From Larix kaempferi (lineage: Eukaryota > Streptophyta > Pinopsida > Pinales > Pinaceae): 64,000 nt of DNA. Below the pieces are notes generated by a model. It saw nothing but the letters and a program-made list of their open reading frames with translations. It made no database searches and was not told where the DNA came from. The DNA lies in assembly GCA_027924585.1 (NCBI GenBank), contig BSBM01000076.1:3610501-3674500 (forward strand), read 5' to 3'. Numbering within the stretch: the first letter of the stretch is position 1; every line of letters starts with the position of its first letter. This document shows positions 48,701-60,648 of this stretch, piece by piece. The position numbers and the translations under genes were made by a program.

Positions 48701-51700
48701 GCATCGTTTCTTGTTGCCATGGAAATACTTCTTGAACAAGACCTGTTTACACCAATTGACACCATATGACCTTTTCCTCCAATGCTATATTCATTAGAGT
48801 TCGGTCTTTTATTCCTAGGCCTCCATTGTCTCTTGGAGATTTGATTGTGTTCTATTTAATAAGATGGATCTTTTTAGTATCCCTTGCCACAGGAATTTGT
48901 GAGTTTCTCTTAATCTGGTGCATGACACCAATGGATGCCAACATGACTGAGCAATGATATACTGGAAGGGTTGACAAGATAGATTTGATGAGGACAATTT
49001 TTCCTGTAGAATTCAACCTCTGAAATCCCCACTGTTGCAATTTACCTTAACAAACAACATAAGTTGGTTTCCTTAAGAATTTAACATCCCAAGGTATTTA
49101 GAGGAGGTCCAAGATGTTATGGAAGGGAATGCAAAGATTTTCGGGATGACTTGCAAGTTGCAACTGATGGGCACTTACTTATATTTCACCCATAGATATG
49201 ACTTTTCCCACTGTTTACTTTACCCCCAGAGGCATTGAAAAATTGGTCTGGATCAAATTTAAACCACTCGACTATGATTGTGGATGATCCTCCCATAAGT
49301 AGGGTATTGTCAACGAATCGAGAGTGGTTGATCCTTTTAACCTCTCTAGCAAAACTAATTCCACGTAGACTACTTTAAACTCTTTCAAAATCTAGCCTTC
49401 TACTCAAAGTATCCACCATGACAAAGTAAAGTAAGGGGGAGAGGGGACAACCCTGGCTTAAACACCCGTTTCTTTTGAAGAACTCAGTAGGTCTCTTGTT
49501 TACTAAGGGACAATCTAAGGAACGAAAGATTCGTTTACCAATGGAGCTTTTTCCTGAAGAACAAAAGATTCATTAAATTAATAAATTCAAATTTACAAAG
49601 AAAAACGAAGAGGAATGGGTGTCTTACTAGTCAAACGCTTTGGGCATATCCATTTGATTATCATCCCTCTTTCTTTATACATCTTGCTGGAATGTATTGC
49701 CTCTTAGACCAAGATTATATTGTCAATAATCTGTCTTTTTTGCATTAACCCACCTTGGTTGTTAGAGATAATCTTTTTGAGCTTGTTTGCCATGAGTTTG
49801 GTCAAAATTTTATATGAGGAGTTGCACATGGATATTAGATGGAATCTAGAGAATGATGAGGGGTTATTGGAGTAACATGTTTTCAGTGTTCTTGCTTTAG
49901 CTTGCCTAGAAAAGAAGGATGTATTTTTGTTACCAGATTGCAGCCAAAGACATCGGGACATTAGATGCCTCACCTCCTCTTCCTTCCTATTTGCTTTATG
50001 TGTTTTACTGCAAAGATCTTGTTCCTCCATCTGATTGTGCTTTGTTACCTCTTTTGCTTCCATTCTAGCCTTTCGAGATCCAAGGTAGTTTTTCAATGAT
50101 ATTTTGTCTTGTTCGGGTGATATATTGGAGGTTCTGGCCTATGCTTTTAAGGGGACCTTAACTGTTCTCAACTTCTCCCAGTCAAAGGAGGGAGACCCAG
50201 AGATTGGTTTGCTCCATTCCCTCGTAATGATTTCCAAATTCTAGGATTGGTGAAATTAAAATATAAGCGACATGGGCTTGTGGTTTGAGACACCAGTTGG
50301 TATGATCTTGGAGGTTATAGAAGAAGACCCCTCTGGGTAAGGAATAGATCTAGCCTGGCAGCTATGTGACTTGGCCCTAATCTTCTATTTGACCAAGTAT
50401 ATTTTCCTTTTATTATATATATATATATAGGATCATTATATATATTATTATCCACTAGTTCTTAGTCTACCATGAGATCCTCCATGCTTTCAGGGAAGGG
50501 ATACCTTATTATACTGTCTCCCCTTTTCCCTTCATTTGATAGGACCACATTGAAATCCCTAGCCACACTGCTGTTCCTTGTGAAATCTGAATCCTGTAGT
50601 GCCTATAAAGATTGCCAACATTTTTTGTTTTCTTTATAAAGGACCAACATGTAAACATTGAAAATATGGATTTTATTACGAGTGGTTTGGCGTAACCCAA
50701 ACGCCGAGTTTGGTGGGGGAAATCCAGCTTAAACACAGAGCTGTTCCATAAAGAGCAAATTTCTTCTAAAACTCCTCTAGTGCTAACTGCTACACCTTTG
50801 CTAACTTTCGATTGCTCATGGCTGATCTTCAATATATTGGATTCCTCTAGCTTGGTTTCCTGGAGGAGGAGAACAATTGGCTTTTATGGTCTAATCAAGT
50901 CTCTGGGTGTTTCTTCCTTGTACCTGCTGCCCAAACCTCTACAATTCTAGGAGAGCATAAAAATTATTTAATATTGGAGGGTTTGGCAGTGCCACCTATC
51001 TGACTATCCGGTGGCATTTGAGGTACTAAGGTTTTAGACAAGTGGATTTTCGCACCTGCTCCTAATGAGCTTTGAATGGTAGTTTGAATTCCTAATATTT
51101 TTTTTTTATTGGCTACTTTTTCCCTCTTATACTTTGCTGGCTTTCTCCCCAACTTGGGGAGTCTTTCCTCATCTACCTCTTTCTCTTCAAGCTGAAAATG
51201 GGCTTTCTTTCTTGTCCACTCTACTAGATTGTGGATGAAATTTCTCAGGAAATAGGCTTGATTTCCTCTTGCTTGTTAGAGATGAGCTCTTCCTCTGGGG
51301 TTAGGGGTGTTTCCACCTGGGTTTCTGAGTAAATAGGTTGCTGGAATGATTGGGCAATTGAAACAGGAACATGGGGAGCGACAGCTTTCTTTATGGGCTC
51401 TTTGACTGCTGTGGCTGCTTCATGTCAAGATAAAACTTCATACCTATTTGCAGAGGAGATTAATTTTGAGGGTTGTGAAATGACTCCTAATGAGGCTGCA
51501 GGCTTTGGATCTGAAGATGCGACCTGTTGGATTGATTGCATTAACTGCATTGTGCCTGAAGGGCCTGAGGTTTTTGGCATTGAAAGGGCTTGTTGACTTG
51601 TGCCAGAGGGATGAGAATGATTTGAGCCAAGTTTTTTCTTCACTGTTTTCCATTGTTCCTTCTTGTCTATTGATGTTTGAGCTTGGGGCTGGTTTTGAGC

Positions 51701-54404
51701 CAAGTTTTTTCTTCACTGTTTTCCATTGTTCCTTCTTGTCTATTGATGTTTGAGCTTGGGGCTGGTTTTGAGCCAAGTTTTTCTTCACCATTTGCTGTTG
51801 TTCCTTCCTGTCTATTGATGTTTGAACTTGGGGCTGACTCTTCTTGCAGTCTTTGCCAAAGTGCCCGTATTCGTGGTAGCATTTGCACTTGAATGGCAGC
51901 TGTTCATTGTTGATGTTTTGTAGCTCAGCCAGGAACTTCCTCATAGGTTAGGTGTCAAAGTTTCAAACATGCGGGAAGTCCATCAAATAAATCTATTTTG
52001 TAATTCACTTTATTTATAAAGTGAAAGCCTTTTAATTAGCGGTTGAGTCTAATAAATTGCATTTTAATGCATTGGTGATTTAGACTAATCTCAACCGTTG
52101 ATCTCACTGTGAGATTAGGTTATTGGTAGATTAGGGTTTCAGCTAAAGTATAAAGGTTGGTCAAACCGTCAAAGTAGAGGGAAAAGATACGTTCTTTTTT
52201 CATGAAGACAGTTTTGTCTGAAGACGAAGAAAGAGGTCAAGAGAGAGACAAAAAGCAGGGCAGCAGAGAGAAGATTGACTTGTAGGTTCTGCAGGTTAAA
52301 GAACAGGGCAGAAGCAACTTTTCCATACATTTGTACGGACAGATCCCGGTATGGATCCATACAGCCATAAGGACATGCCGTACTACTGTGTGGACAGATC
52401 TGGCAGCAGCTTCTTCTCAGATTTGTTTTTGTTTTCCTCATTGGCAGTCAGAAAATCCTCTGTTTGAGGTGTCCTTGTAAGTTTTGAATATTAATGATAA
52501 ACTGATTTTGAAGGACGGATTTTCGAGTTGTTTGTTTTATACTTCCGCTGTTTGTTTTCCAGCTATATGTGTGATTAATGCATGCTGAGATTTATTTCTG
52601 TTATTAAGCAAATTTTAGGATCTGAATTTATTTGATAAAGAGGCATAGGACAGCAGTCATGTAGGGCTTGGGGAATTTAACATTCATAGTCTAGTTTCTA
52701 CACATGCCTCTAGTTATCCAAGGTGAGGAGACGGACTTTCGAGTTGTGTGTTTTATACTTCCGCTGTTTGTTTTCCAGCTCTATGTGTGATTAATGCATG
52801 CTCAGATTTATTTCTGTTATTAAGTAAATTTTAGGATCTGAATTTATTTGATAAAGAGGCATAGGACAGCAGTCACGTAGGGCTTGGGGAATTTAACATT
52901 CATTGTCTAGTTTCTACACATGCCTCCAGTTATCCAAGGTGAGGAGGATGGCTTCCAGCAGTCCTTTCTTGAGATCTACTTCAACACAAATCCTTGTGCA
53001 TGCAAGCATTGCAACTTTTGGTTTCAGATTTATCCTCACATTAATGTCTGATGTTACTCCCATTTGTCACTCTTGTTTGTCTCATGTCACATGACCATAG
53101 TTTGTCTGTCTTGTTTGCCTCACGACCATATCTGTCTGTCTCACAAAGACTGCCATCAGCACTGCTCTAAAGCGAATTTATATCTGAAGTTTTACTTTGG
53201 TGAACTTAAAAAGACTAAATTGACACCAGTGACCGTGGTTGGCTTCAAGTTTTCTCTTGGAATTACAGTATTGTAAAATGATGCTGGCCACGATCTTCTC
53301 TGTTTAAGCATCTGTCCAAATTCCTCACTTCCGCATCTCTGTGCCCATAATGCCTATGAAGTTTACTGTGTTTCTCCTACATGCCCTGGAACTGAGCTTT
53401 GATTATGCATACAGAAAGAAATACAAAGATTATGCATACACACAAAGTAGTACAAAGTTGCAGAGAAAGAGAAGAATTAAATGTATTATTCAACCATCCA
53501 AATGCTACATACATCATAAGTCTTATGAGAGATATGATCTTTGAAGGAAACTAACATTGCATAAGTATTACTAAATGACACATGTGACCAATTAACTTTA
53601 TTAACGTCTAAGTTGCCTCATTTATTACTAACTCAGAAGTACCTATATATATGCACTACAGTACATTATAAAATGACTATTAGTATAGTTACATTCTATC
53701 AGATCAGGACATGTGATTGTTGGCAGGTATATCACACTCAGTGTCAAGTGATGTCTTCTATTTTGAGCCACTAATTATCTTCTCCATTCTCTATAGTTTT
53801 GTATTTAGTTTGGAGATGCGTTCAGTACTCCCTTAAGTTACTGTACAATATGCATTACGAAGTTACATTGAGCGCTGCCATTTTTTGACATTAAGTCAGT
53901 TTTGATCTCTCGGGTATTTGTCATCTACTTGAAATTTCTGTACATGTGGCATATAATTGTTAACTAGGGTTTTCATGATAACATTTGAATGGAGCCATTG
54001 TTCGATATGTGAATGCCTTGCACTAAGTGCATTTCATGTATGATTCTCTGACCACTGATTTCTATTTTAGGATGCAGGCATACAGACGAAACTTTCCAAA
54101 TCTAAAGGTCCAATACAAAATCCATTAGGTATGTTGAAAATTGACCAATTGCATTCTTCAAATCTGTTGGATATATTCACTTTCCTGCACCACTTATCAT
54201 ATTAAATCAGGGGAAGTAGTATCACATTTACTGTTGGTGCTGGTAGGCCATATCTCAACTATGCTGATAATTTAGTGAGGGAATTGGAATAATTATTTAT
54301 CTGTTGTTTTGTCTATTGTAGACATTGAAAAGACAAGGAAGCCTTTGTATATGACGCATCCCATGGTCAAATTTGCATGGACAACTGTTGAAAGTATTGA
54401 CACG
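42784..54404 (+). CDS. Host gene, partial: At5g58100-like membrane/secretory protein
   Basis: Nine exons keep one frame across consensus GT..AG introns: 42784-42855, 43163-43264, 43716-43884, 44091-44189, 44325-44474, 44647-44686, 44859-44913, 54078-54128, 54322-54404. Recognisable blocks: DLESSESV and ALVNYTKA (exon 1 here); DAIYLPIPINFIFIGFEG (2); EELERWFTKIDHVFEHTRVP and HHLPLISSIN (3); FSVHAIEMSEKVT (4); MEYFFTSLVEYLQIDKAYN (5); RRGLSETEINFIKE (5/6); TRKPLYMTHPMVKFAWT (9). These match in order the N-terminal third of a large single-copy plant protein that I recall as Arabidopsis At5g58100; the match is from memory. No catalytic motif is evident in this part, so I assign no biochemical role. 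The signal-peptide exon upstream and all exons after 54404 are outside what I can see. No stop or frameshift interrupts these exons, so the gene is probably functional. Confidence 0.88.
46739..46800 (-). mobile_element. LINE 3'-tail copy, minus strand
   Basis: The reverse complement reads GTCCCATTGACCTACCTTTT.. then GACATTAATATAATTATCTT, matching the LINE end at 41872-41940. How far the copy extends to the right (5' side) is unclear. Confidence 0.55.
51444..51944 (-). pseudogene. L1 ORF1 remnant with internal tandem repeat
   Basis: The 166-codon minus-strand frame begins MRKFLAELQNINNEQLPF. It continues with a retro-type knuckle whose second Cys is Tyr (CKCYHEYGHFGKDC). After that come about three units of a roughly 75-80-bp repeat coding NQPQAQTSIDKKEQWKTVKK-like sequence, with frame changes between units. 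In plants L1 ORF1 binds element RNA. Confidence 0.75.
51620..51850. repeat. Tandem repeat within L1 ORF1 (three units)
   Basis: TTGAGCCAAGTTTTT(T)CTTC and CTTCTTGTCTATTGATGTTT each occur three times at 75-80-bp spacing (51620, 51698, 51773 for the first). Two units are nearly identical. Confidence 0.9.
51990..52945 (+). mobile_element. LTR-like region with 216-bp tandem duplication
   Basis: The upstream half has a TATA-like AGTATAAAGG near 52149. A leader-like part follows with CCGTACTA and TGTACGGACAGATC words resembling the LTRs at 58900-59170 and 61080-61180. From 52515 and 52731 the same 216 bp (ACGGA(T/C)TTTCGAGTTGT.. through CAAGGTGAGGA) is repeated with few differences. No primer-binding site or coding region was found. 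Confidence 0.6.
52946..54070. other. Intron DNA, nothing assigned
   Basis: No repeat boundaries or coding motifs recognised. Confidence 0.5.
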
Positions 54405-56261
54405 GTACTTATTTTTCTGGTTTCAAAATTTTTTAAGCTTGATTTAAGTTCATTTTTTATATCTTCTTATGTTTTGCTTCCTTTTACTTTTAAGTTTTTA
54501 ACTGCTGTATAAGTTCTACAGCTACGATATGGAATGTTAAGGACTCAAAAACATTACCTGTTTATTTTACTTATTGAGACTTAAGACAAGTGAGGAGGAT
54601 GCTCCGCCCTTGCAGATCAAACAGCAAATTAGAAAAGCTTGAAATACAATATTGAAATTAAAAATGTTTACTTTTTGTTCAATTCAATGACAAGGGCAAG
54701 ATGTTCCTGTTTCCTGGGTTGTTAATATTGAACAACAGAAGATTACGGGAAGCACAATGTACACATGATATTAGAGCATCCATACTAGGTTACACCATCC
54801 AGATAGAACATCCATAATAGAATACATACAGAGAGTACAGATTTAAATTAGAGGTTGGAACAGTATAGGGTTATATTATTGATGTATCACACAAATGGTC
54901 ATAACTGATAACACTACCTCAGCATCTCAGATAGAGTAAAAGTAATGACAATTAGTAGGTAGAATCAATCCACATGTACATGAGGTTGCTGGCTAATGGA
55001 AATGACTGGTTGGGATGTTTTCACACCCTATTCCCATCTGTTATCCATTCCACCAGTTGACGCATCCATCTTATTCTGATTCCCTTCAACTATTGTGGTT
55101 TCATCCTTAATACAAAACGGGTGGCCCATTAAAATACTAGGCTAATGTCCAACTGCTCTCAAAATTTGAGCGTTCTGTTCAGTACAATAAAGCAAGCTGC
55201 AAAGTAAACCTGGGGTAGTCATAGTTATAAGTGGCAGTGCCTTCACAGGGTATTGGAGGGAATGGAGTTTTTGTGCTTGTGCTAGACCCGGGACAGGTGT
55301 TTTTGGAAGTAATGCTGCTGTTGCTGTAAGTGTTTCTCCATTTTGTAATGTTCGTTCACCCCTAGTTTAGAGTTCCTCTGCTTTTTCTAAGGTTTGGTTA
55401 GCTTTTAGTAAGGATACAACTACTTTAATCAGAGACACATGAACACATTTAGCTGTAACATGGGCTTACAATGCTCAGATACAATTCTGTACAAAATCTG
55501 TTTTCCTTTATTCTCTTGTTTTGTTCTTCCAACTATTTACTCACATTTGCCAACTTCTATCACTTCCACCTGTATAAGAGTCTTGAAACTTGAAACAGCT
55601 TGATGCTGATGGTACAAAACATGCTATCCACAAACATAATGGGTGATTGGGAAGATAACTCCTTCAGAAAGTTGTTTTTAACTGTCAATATAGACACACC
55701 CACCCCTCAACACACACATATATCCCTTTGTTTCCTTTTTTCTAATTTGTCTTTCCATTCTTCTGGTTGTTGACTATAATAAGGCCACCATCTCTTTTAG
55801 GTTTTCTGGCTCGATAACCCTTGAGTCTTGACATACTTTCCAATTAGATCCCGAAGGATCATTGCACATCCTCATAATTTCTCATGGGTCATAGTGTCCA
55901 ATTCTTTACATAAGGCTGCACATTGTTGGTTGGGCTTTGTCAGACAAAGTATCTATAAGGTGACGACTTTGGATTGCTTGCATTTGGCTGCACCCACTGA
56001 TATTACCAGTGCTGAAGTGTTGCCATAAAAACCAACACACTAAGGTGCAAGGTCTTCACTAAGGTGTAGCTATGTGCAACTATGAAAGTAATGCCACTAT
56101 TACCTTAGCAATTACTTCCCTTCTCTTTAGTGACTTGGATATAATCAAATCACTAGGGGGATTCCCTAAAAGAAACCAGGTCTTTAGAGATTGGTGATAA
56201 GGTAAATTACTTAGGTTGCAAGATTAATTGTGGATGGATTACAGTTGTGAGTTAGACAAGA
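54405..56261. other. Intron DNA, nothing assigned
   Basis: The host intron starts at 54405 (ACG|GTACTT). No exon, domain or clear repeat boundary seen before the LINE copy at 56262. Confidence 0.5.
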
Positions 56262-57050
56262 TACGATAAAATAATTGTTTTAATGTCCAATGAATGACCA
56301 GAAAAGTAGATCAATGGAACTGTGTAGTACTGTCACTACTAGGAAATAAATAAAAAGTGGGAGCACTAAGGCGGCTTCTATAAAAAGCAAGAAGCATGAA
56401 TCAAATCAAGAAAAAAACCAAAAGGGAAAACTCCACAGATGGAGAGCCTATCCAGAGGAGATGAATACAAAACGAGCTGATCCAGAAGAGAAATATATAG
56501 AGCGAGTGGATCTAAAAACTATGATATAGAAATGGTAAATCTGTCATGGAGCACTGGAAACACTGGAAGCCTCTCTCCTCCCATCCGAGGCCGACTGAAG
56601 GAAGCCGAAAAGAGTTCTTTGTCTGAAGGAAGAAGAATTGGAAGGAATAGGAGCTACAATAGGAAGTGCATTACTTCTTGGAGTGAGGAGCCTGCAACTG
56701 TGTCCTGAATAAGGTCATCCAACTGCTGTGATGGGGTCGAGGCTGGTCACAACGCTGGTGTCAGTAAAAAGTAGAGGTGGTCTGTCATGTACTAACTGGT
56801 CTGTGGTCAAGGGCAGTACTGCCATCTGGTTGTCTGTTGGTGCCCCTAGAGGAAAGCAGCATTGGAAATAAGGAAGTAATATGTTGAGTGGAGGATGGTC
56901 CTGACTAAGAATGTCGATGGAGGGTGGAGGATTGAAGCCGGAGGGCCTCCTGCAAGTATAGGGCCAGACATCGCTGATCGGGGTATCTGAAGAATCTAGT
57001 CAAAGTTTGAAGCTCTGTGAGAAGAAGGTCTGGGAAAAGACAATGAAACT
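56262..57050 (-). mobile_element. 5'-truncated LINE copy
   Basis: The reverse complement aligns with 41140-41940 of the LINE over its whole length: TTTCATTGTCTTTT, CCTATACTTGCAGGAGGCCCT, TCTAGGGGCACCAA.AGACAA, GGATCAGCTC, ATAGGCTCTCCAT, the CCATTGATCTACTTTT..GGACATTAA block and a TTATCGTATCTTGTCT tail. The two copies differ by many substitutions and small gaps. The sharp left end in the tail and the truncation on the other side are typical of LINE insertion. Confidence 0.85.
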
Positions 57051-57074
57051 GCCCATGGATCTTGTAGCAGATAG

Positions 57075-57262
57075 TGTTAAATTTATAGGGTTAAGTTAGG
57101 GTTTAAAGCAGAAAATTAAAAAAACTTTATACTTTAATGCAAAAAGTAAATTGCTAAACTAATATTGAAGACAAAATAGTACAACTGTAACAACATAGGA
57201 TTTAGATCTAAGAAATTAAAACATAATTTTCATCTCTTTCAACTTTAACACTCCCAAAGAGG
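57075..57262 (-). mobile_element. Possible LTR with polypurine tract, minus strand
   Basis: 57075-57250 (176 bp) starts TGTTAAATTT and ends AACTTTAACA, inverted matching ends. Beyond it the minus strand reads CTCTTTGGGAG, a plausible polypurine tract. A second copy was not found, so this may be the remaining 3' LTR of a minus-strand element. Confidence 0.45.
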
Positions 57263-57879
57263 TCCCTGTGTTAAAGTTGAGACATAAGTAACAATAACAT
57301 GTAAAGAACAACAACTAGTTAGACAAAGTTATAGCAGCAGTAATAGATTAATTCAAAATCCAAAATAACAAGTCTAACAACTTACTTTATGAGAAAGGAC
57401 CTTCCTTTGTACTTAGAAAACTAACTTTCAGAACAGACTGTGCCTCTCAGAGGCAAGTCAATCAATTAGAACAATCTAACCCTTACCTGAGGGTTAGTAC
57501 ATACCTGAGAGAGAGAGATGGAAGAGGCTGTAGGATAACCAAGACAGTCAAATAGACATCGACACAAGGGCAGCCTCAAACATAGTCAAAAGTGGCAGCC
57601 CTTAAACAAAGCAATGGTGGTCACTTACAGTCAAATCACAGCAGCATCCCAGGCAGTCACCCGACAACAATATACCTCAAATCTCAGTAGATCTGACCCA
57701 AACAAGTTTCCAACAGGCAGAGGCTTCCACAAGTGACCAAAAAGCAGCCCTAAATAAGTATATCTGACCCAAGGCAGTCTTAACACAGTAGATCTGAACC
57801 AAACAAGCATTAACATAGTAGATCTAACCCAAACATGGCAGTGACCTCCACAAAAAGCCCTAAATCAGTCCACAGGGTG

Positions 57880-58310
57880 TAGCGGAAACGTTTTTCCGTA
57901 GAACCGGAAACGTAATATGACCAAAATAAGACATGAGTTGCTTTCTAATGCTGCACCTCCAACTCCACACAATGAGCTATTAATTGTGCAAGAAGCATGG
58001 AAGAGGAGGGTAGCTTGACAATAGCAAGAAGAAGCATCAAAACTTGCCAATAGAGGATCATTAACATCTCCTTCTATCAAAGAGAGTAGAATAGCTAAAC
58101 TGGTGAATGTTTAAAGGGAGAGAAGAAGCTGAAACAAGAGTGGCTGGGGCATTATGTATTCATTTATGTGTTTAAAATTTATCATTTATGTTTCACATTC
58201 ATTTATTTTAAAATTTAACACACACACACATATATATTTCCCCATTTCCAAAATTTTTGAGGGGTCATGTTTCCTCCGTTTTGTCCCCGTTCCCCCGTTT
58301 AATGCAACTT
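57880..58310 (+). mobile_element. hAT debris
   Basis: 57960-58165 is coding-like and related to the hAT relic at 7130-7215 (GGGAGAGAAGAAGC.GA..CAAGAGTGGC). Outside it, GGAAACG/CGTTTCC-type words cluster at both sides (57885-57915 and 58265-58305) like subterminal repeats. Too degraded to define ends. Confidence 0.5.
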
Positions 58311-58364
58311 AGCTTTGCGTAATTCAACAAGTTTTTGTGGCTGGAATTGGCTTCAGAATCTGAT

Positions 58365-59820
58365 TGTTGAGAATTTACCAAGGAAGTGTTGTTCACCTTG
58401 TGTTGCCTTGGGGTGGACAAGAACACTTTAAAAGTGATCCCTAGTCAATTTTAACAAAGTGTGAAGTACTTTATTTTTATTAAGTCACTTTATTAAATTT
58501 TTAAGTCATGATTTATTCCTAAGTTAATTTAAGTGGGTATTTCAAGTGAGTGATAAATTAAAAGGTCCTCACATAATTAAATGATATATGTGCACTAAAT
58601 ATCATTTAATTATTATTTTAATGAGAATTTATTGAGAGCCTTTGATCTAATTTAATCTTGGCCATTGGATGAAGAGGAGGAAGTTACCATGAACCAAAAG
58701 GTTAGGGAAAGGCAAACCTAATTCATTGTTCACATTCCAAGAGAGAAATTTTGGAGAGGAGCAAGAGAGAAGTCGACCTAGAGAAGAGATAGAGAAAATT
58801 TGTAGAGAAATCAAGAAGCTTGAGATGGGCACGGTTTCCAAGACAATTGGCACAAATTTCTAGAACAATGGCACATAAATCGAGGCATTAACAGCAGGGA
58901 GTTTTGTACAGAAATTGAGGACAGTCTGTACTGTACTAGGCCGTACATCTGCACAGAAATTGAGGCATTTATTTTGCACAGATTTTGAGAAAAGGTACAG
59001 CATTTAATGCTGCTGTCAGACCGTACAGGGCGTGATTTTCGAGGCAGAGATAAGCTGTAACAGTGTACAGATTTCGAGGCACAGAAAATGAGGCAAGCCG
59101 TACTGTCAGTTCACACATGTGGGCCGTATAGGCACATTTTTCGAGGTGCTGTTCTGGGTTTTTCGTACAGCAGTTTCGGAGTGATTCTGACACGTGTTTC
59201 GAGACTGAAACAAAAGATAAGTACTGGTTTTCTCTTGGGGGTTTTATCCTGGACCATTTTGGTCAAAAATGCCGAGTTAAAATGGTATGTGCATGGCTGT
59301 TATAATTTTCTGAGTAAGAAAAGTTAGGCTGAAAGTTAAGTCTCTGAGTTAATTAAGTTGAAAGAATTTCACGTGTTTCAAGTAAAAATAAAATTTATAT
59401 GTGAAGTATATGCATGTTGGGGTTTGGGCATTAAACTACATGCATAGGAGTTTTAAAACTTGAAACCGGGTTGGGGTTCAAAAAATTTCACTGATCCCTA
59501 ATGTTAGACTATTAGTCCCTATGCAATCACAAAGTCCTAGAACACCTCTCATGTGAGTTGTTATTCTTATCGCATTCTGAATTGTCATACCTATCCATTG
59601 ATGACTTGTCAGATCTTGAGGTGACTATGATCCATGCACTATATAATGCCATTATTGGTATGGAGATCTACCTATCCATTGATGACTTGTCAGATCTTGA
59701 GGTGACTATGATCCATGTACTATATAATGCCATTATTGGTATGGAGATCTATTGTGAAGAATGGCTCGAGCCTTTTCCGCCAACTTTGTGTTTGTGCTTG
59801 CTTGATCTAATAGTTTAACT
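58365..59820 (+). mobile_element. copia-type LTR with primer-binding site
   Basis: The right side ends ..TTTAAC followed by TTGGTATCAGAGACATGG; TGGTATCAGAG at 59821-59831 is the tRNA-iMet site. The left boundary (TGTTGAGAATTTACC near 58365) is a guess. The R/U5-like middle holds several CCGTACAG/CTGTAC words. No gag follows before the next LTR at 60649; 59832-60648 is leader-like. Confidence 0.55.
59587..59755. repeat. 81-bp tandem duplication
   Basis: CTATCCATTGATGACTTGTC and the following 60 bp (through ATTATTGGTATGGAGATCTA) occur at about 59591 and 59672 with one visible difference. The unit is in-frame (27 codons), but no gene context exists. Confidence 0.92.
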
Positions 59821-60648
59821 TGGTATCAGAGACATGGTTGGAGAATATTGATACTATCAGAGCCATGTTACGAGAGAGCCATGTTGAGAAGAGCCATGGA
59901 GATTGAGAGGGGCATGGTGATCGAAAAGAAACACTGATGATCAAGAGGATTCCAAAGCTCAAGCTTGGAGATCTTTGTCATCCAAAGGAGAATTTTCAAG
60001 AAGGTATTTCATTTTGTTATTCAAAATCAAGAAGAGATTTCTGAAATATTGATCATTATTTTCAGATCTGTATATTTGGTGTTCTAGATCTATTTTGCCA
60101 CAAGTTTTGTCAAGGATTTTTTTAAAGATCTATTGTAGTCAAAACAAGATCTACAATTCTCTGTTTTTGATCTCAAAACAAATTTGTTTTAGATCTGAAA
60201 TCAAAAGGAAAGTAGGTCGCTTTTTCTTTTACTTCCAATGCCTATTTGCAGGCATACCAATTAGCATTTGGTATGGTTATTAAAATCAAAGCACTATGAA
60301 ATTGTGCCCTTCCAAGAAAGCATGTGCCATTATGAAAAATTACTCGTTGACATATTGGAGGGGACCTTGTGGTAAAGAGGCGTTCTTAAATACATTGTAA
60401 TCCACATAAAAATGAACACACAACGATGCTTTTTCTTGTAACAAGCACATGCAAGTGTATGCTGCTGCAAATCACATCAAGGTGCAGCGGATCCATTATT
60501 TGTAAACTTTGTTCGAGAAGAGAAAATAAGATATGCGAAGACTCCACCATTGCAACTGTATTCAATTTCATCAAAGACTCTTGAAACTGTCTTCATCAAA
60601 AGGAGTACGATTTCATCCACTGTAAAATTTTTGTTTGAAGGTGCAGGA

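Larger units (their letters stand above)
48270..51960 (-). mobile_element. L1-type LINE, degenerate, antisense in the intron
   Basis: Reading the minus strand: ORF1 remnant with zinc knuckle (51444-51944); endonuclease-side pieces (50509-51150); RT with ISMCNSSYKILTKLMANKLK and a NQGGLMQKRQIIDNIILV segment (49704-49880). Then QGCPLSPLLYFVMVDTLSRR near 49440, FVDNTLLMGG near 49300 in place of the catalytic YADD-type box, and NSTGKIVLIKSILSTLPVY (48850-49040). This is the order of plant L1 elements. Frameshifts and the altered Asp pair make it dead. No clear poly(A) is visible at the 3' end, so the left boundary is approximate. Confidence 0.82.
44914..54077 (+). other. 9.2-kb intron of the host gene
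   Basis: Donor CTG|GTAAG at 44914 and acceptor GATGCAG|GC at 54078. Using the alternative acceptor TTTTAG at 54070 would create a stop, so the second AG is chosen. It contains an antisense L1 LINE, a LINE-tail copy, an LTR-like region and otherwise unassigned DNA, including a possible TATA-bearing LTR fragment near 45650-45930. Confidence 0.85.
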
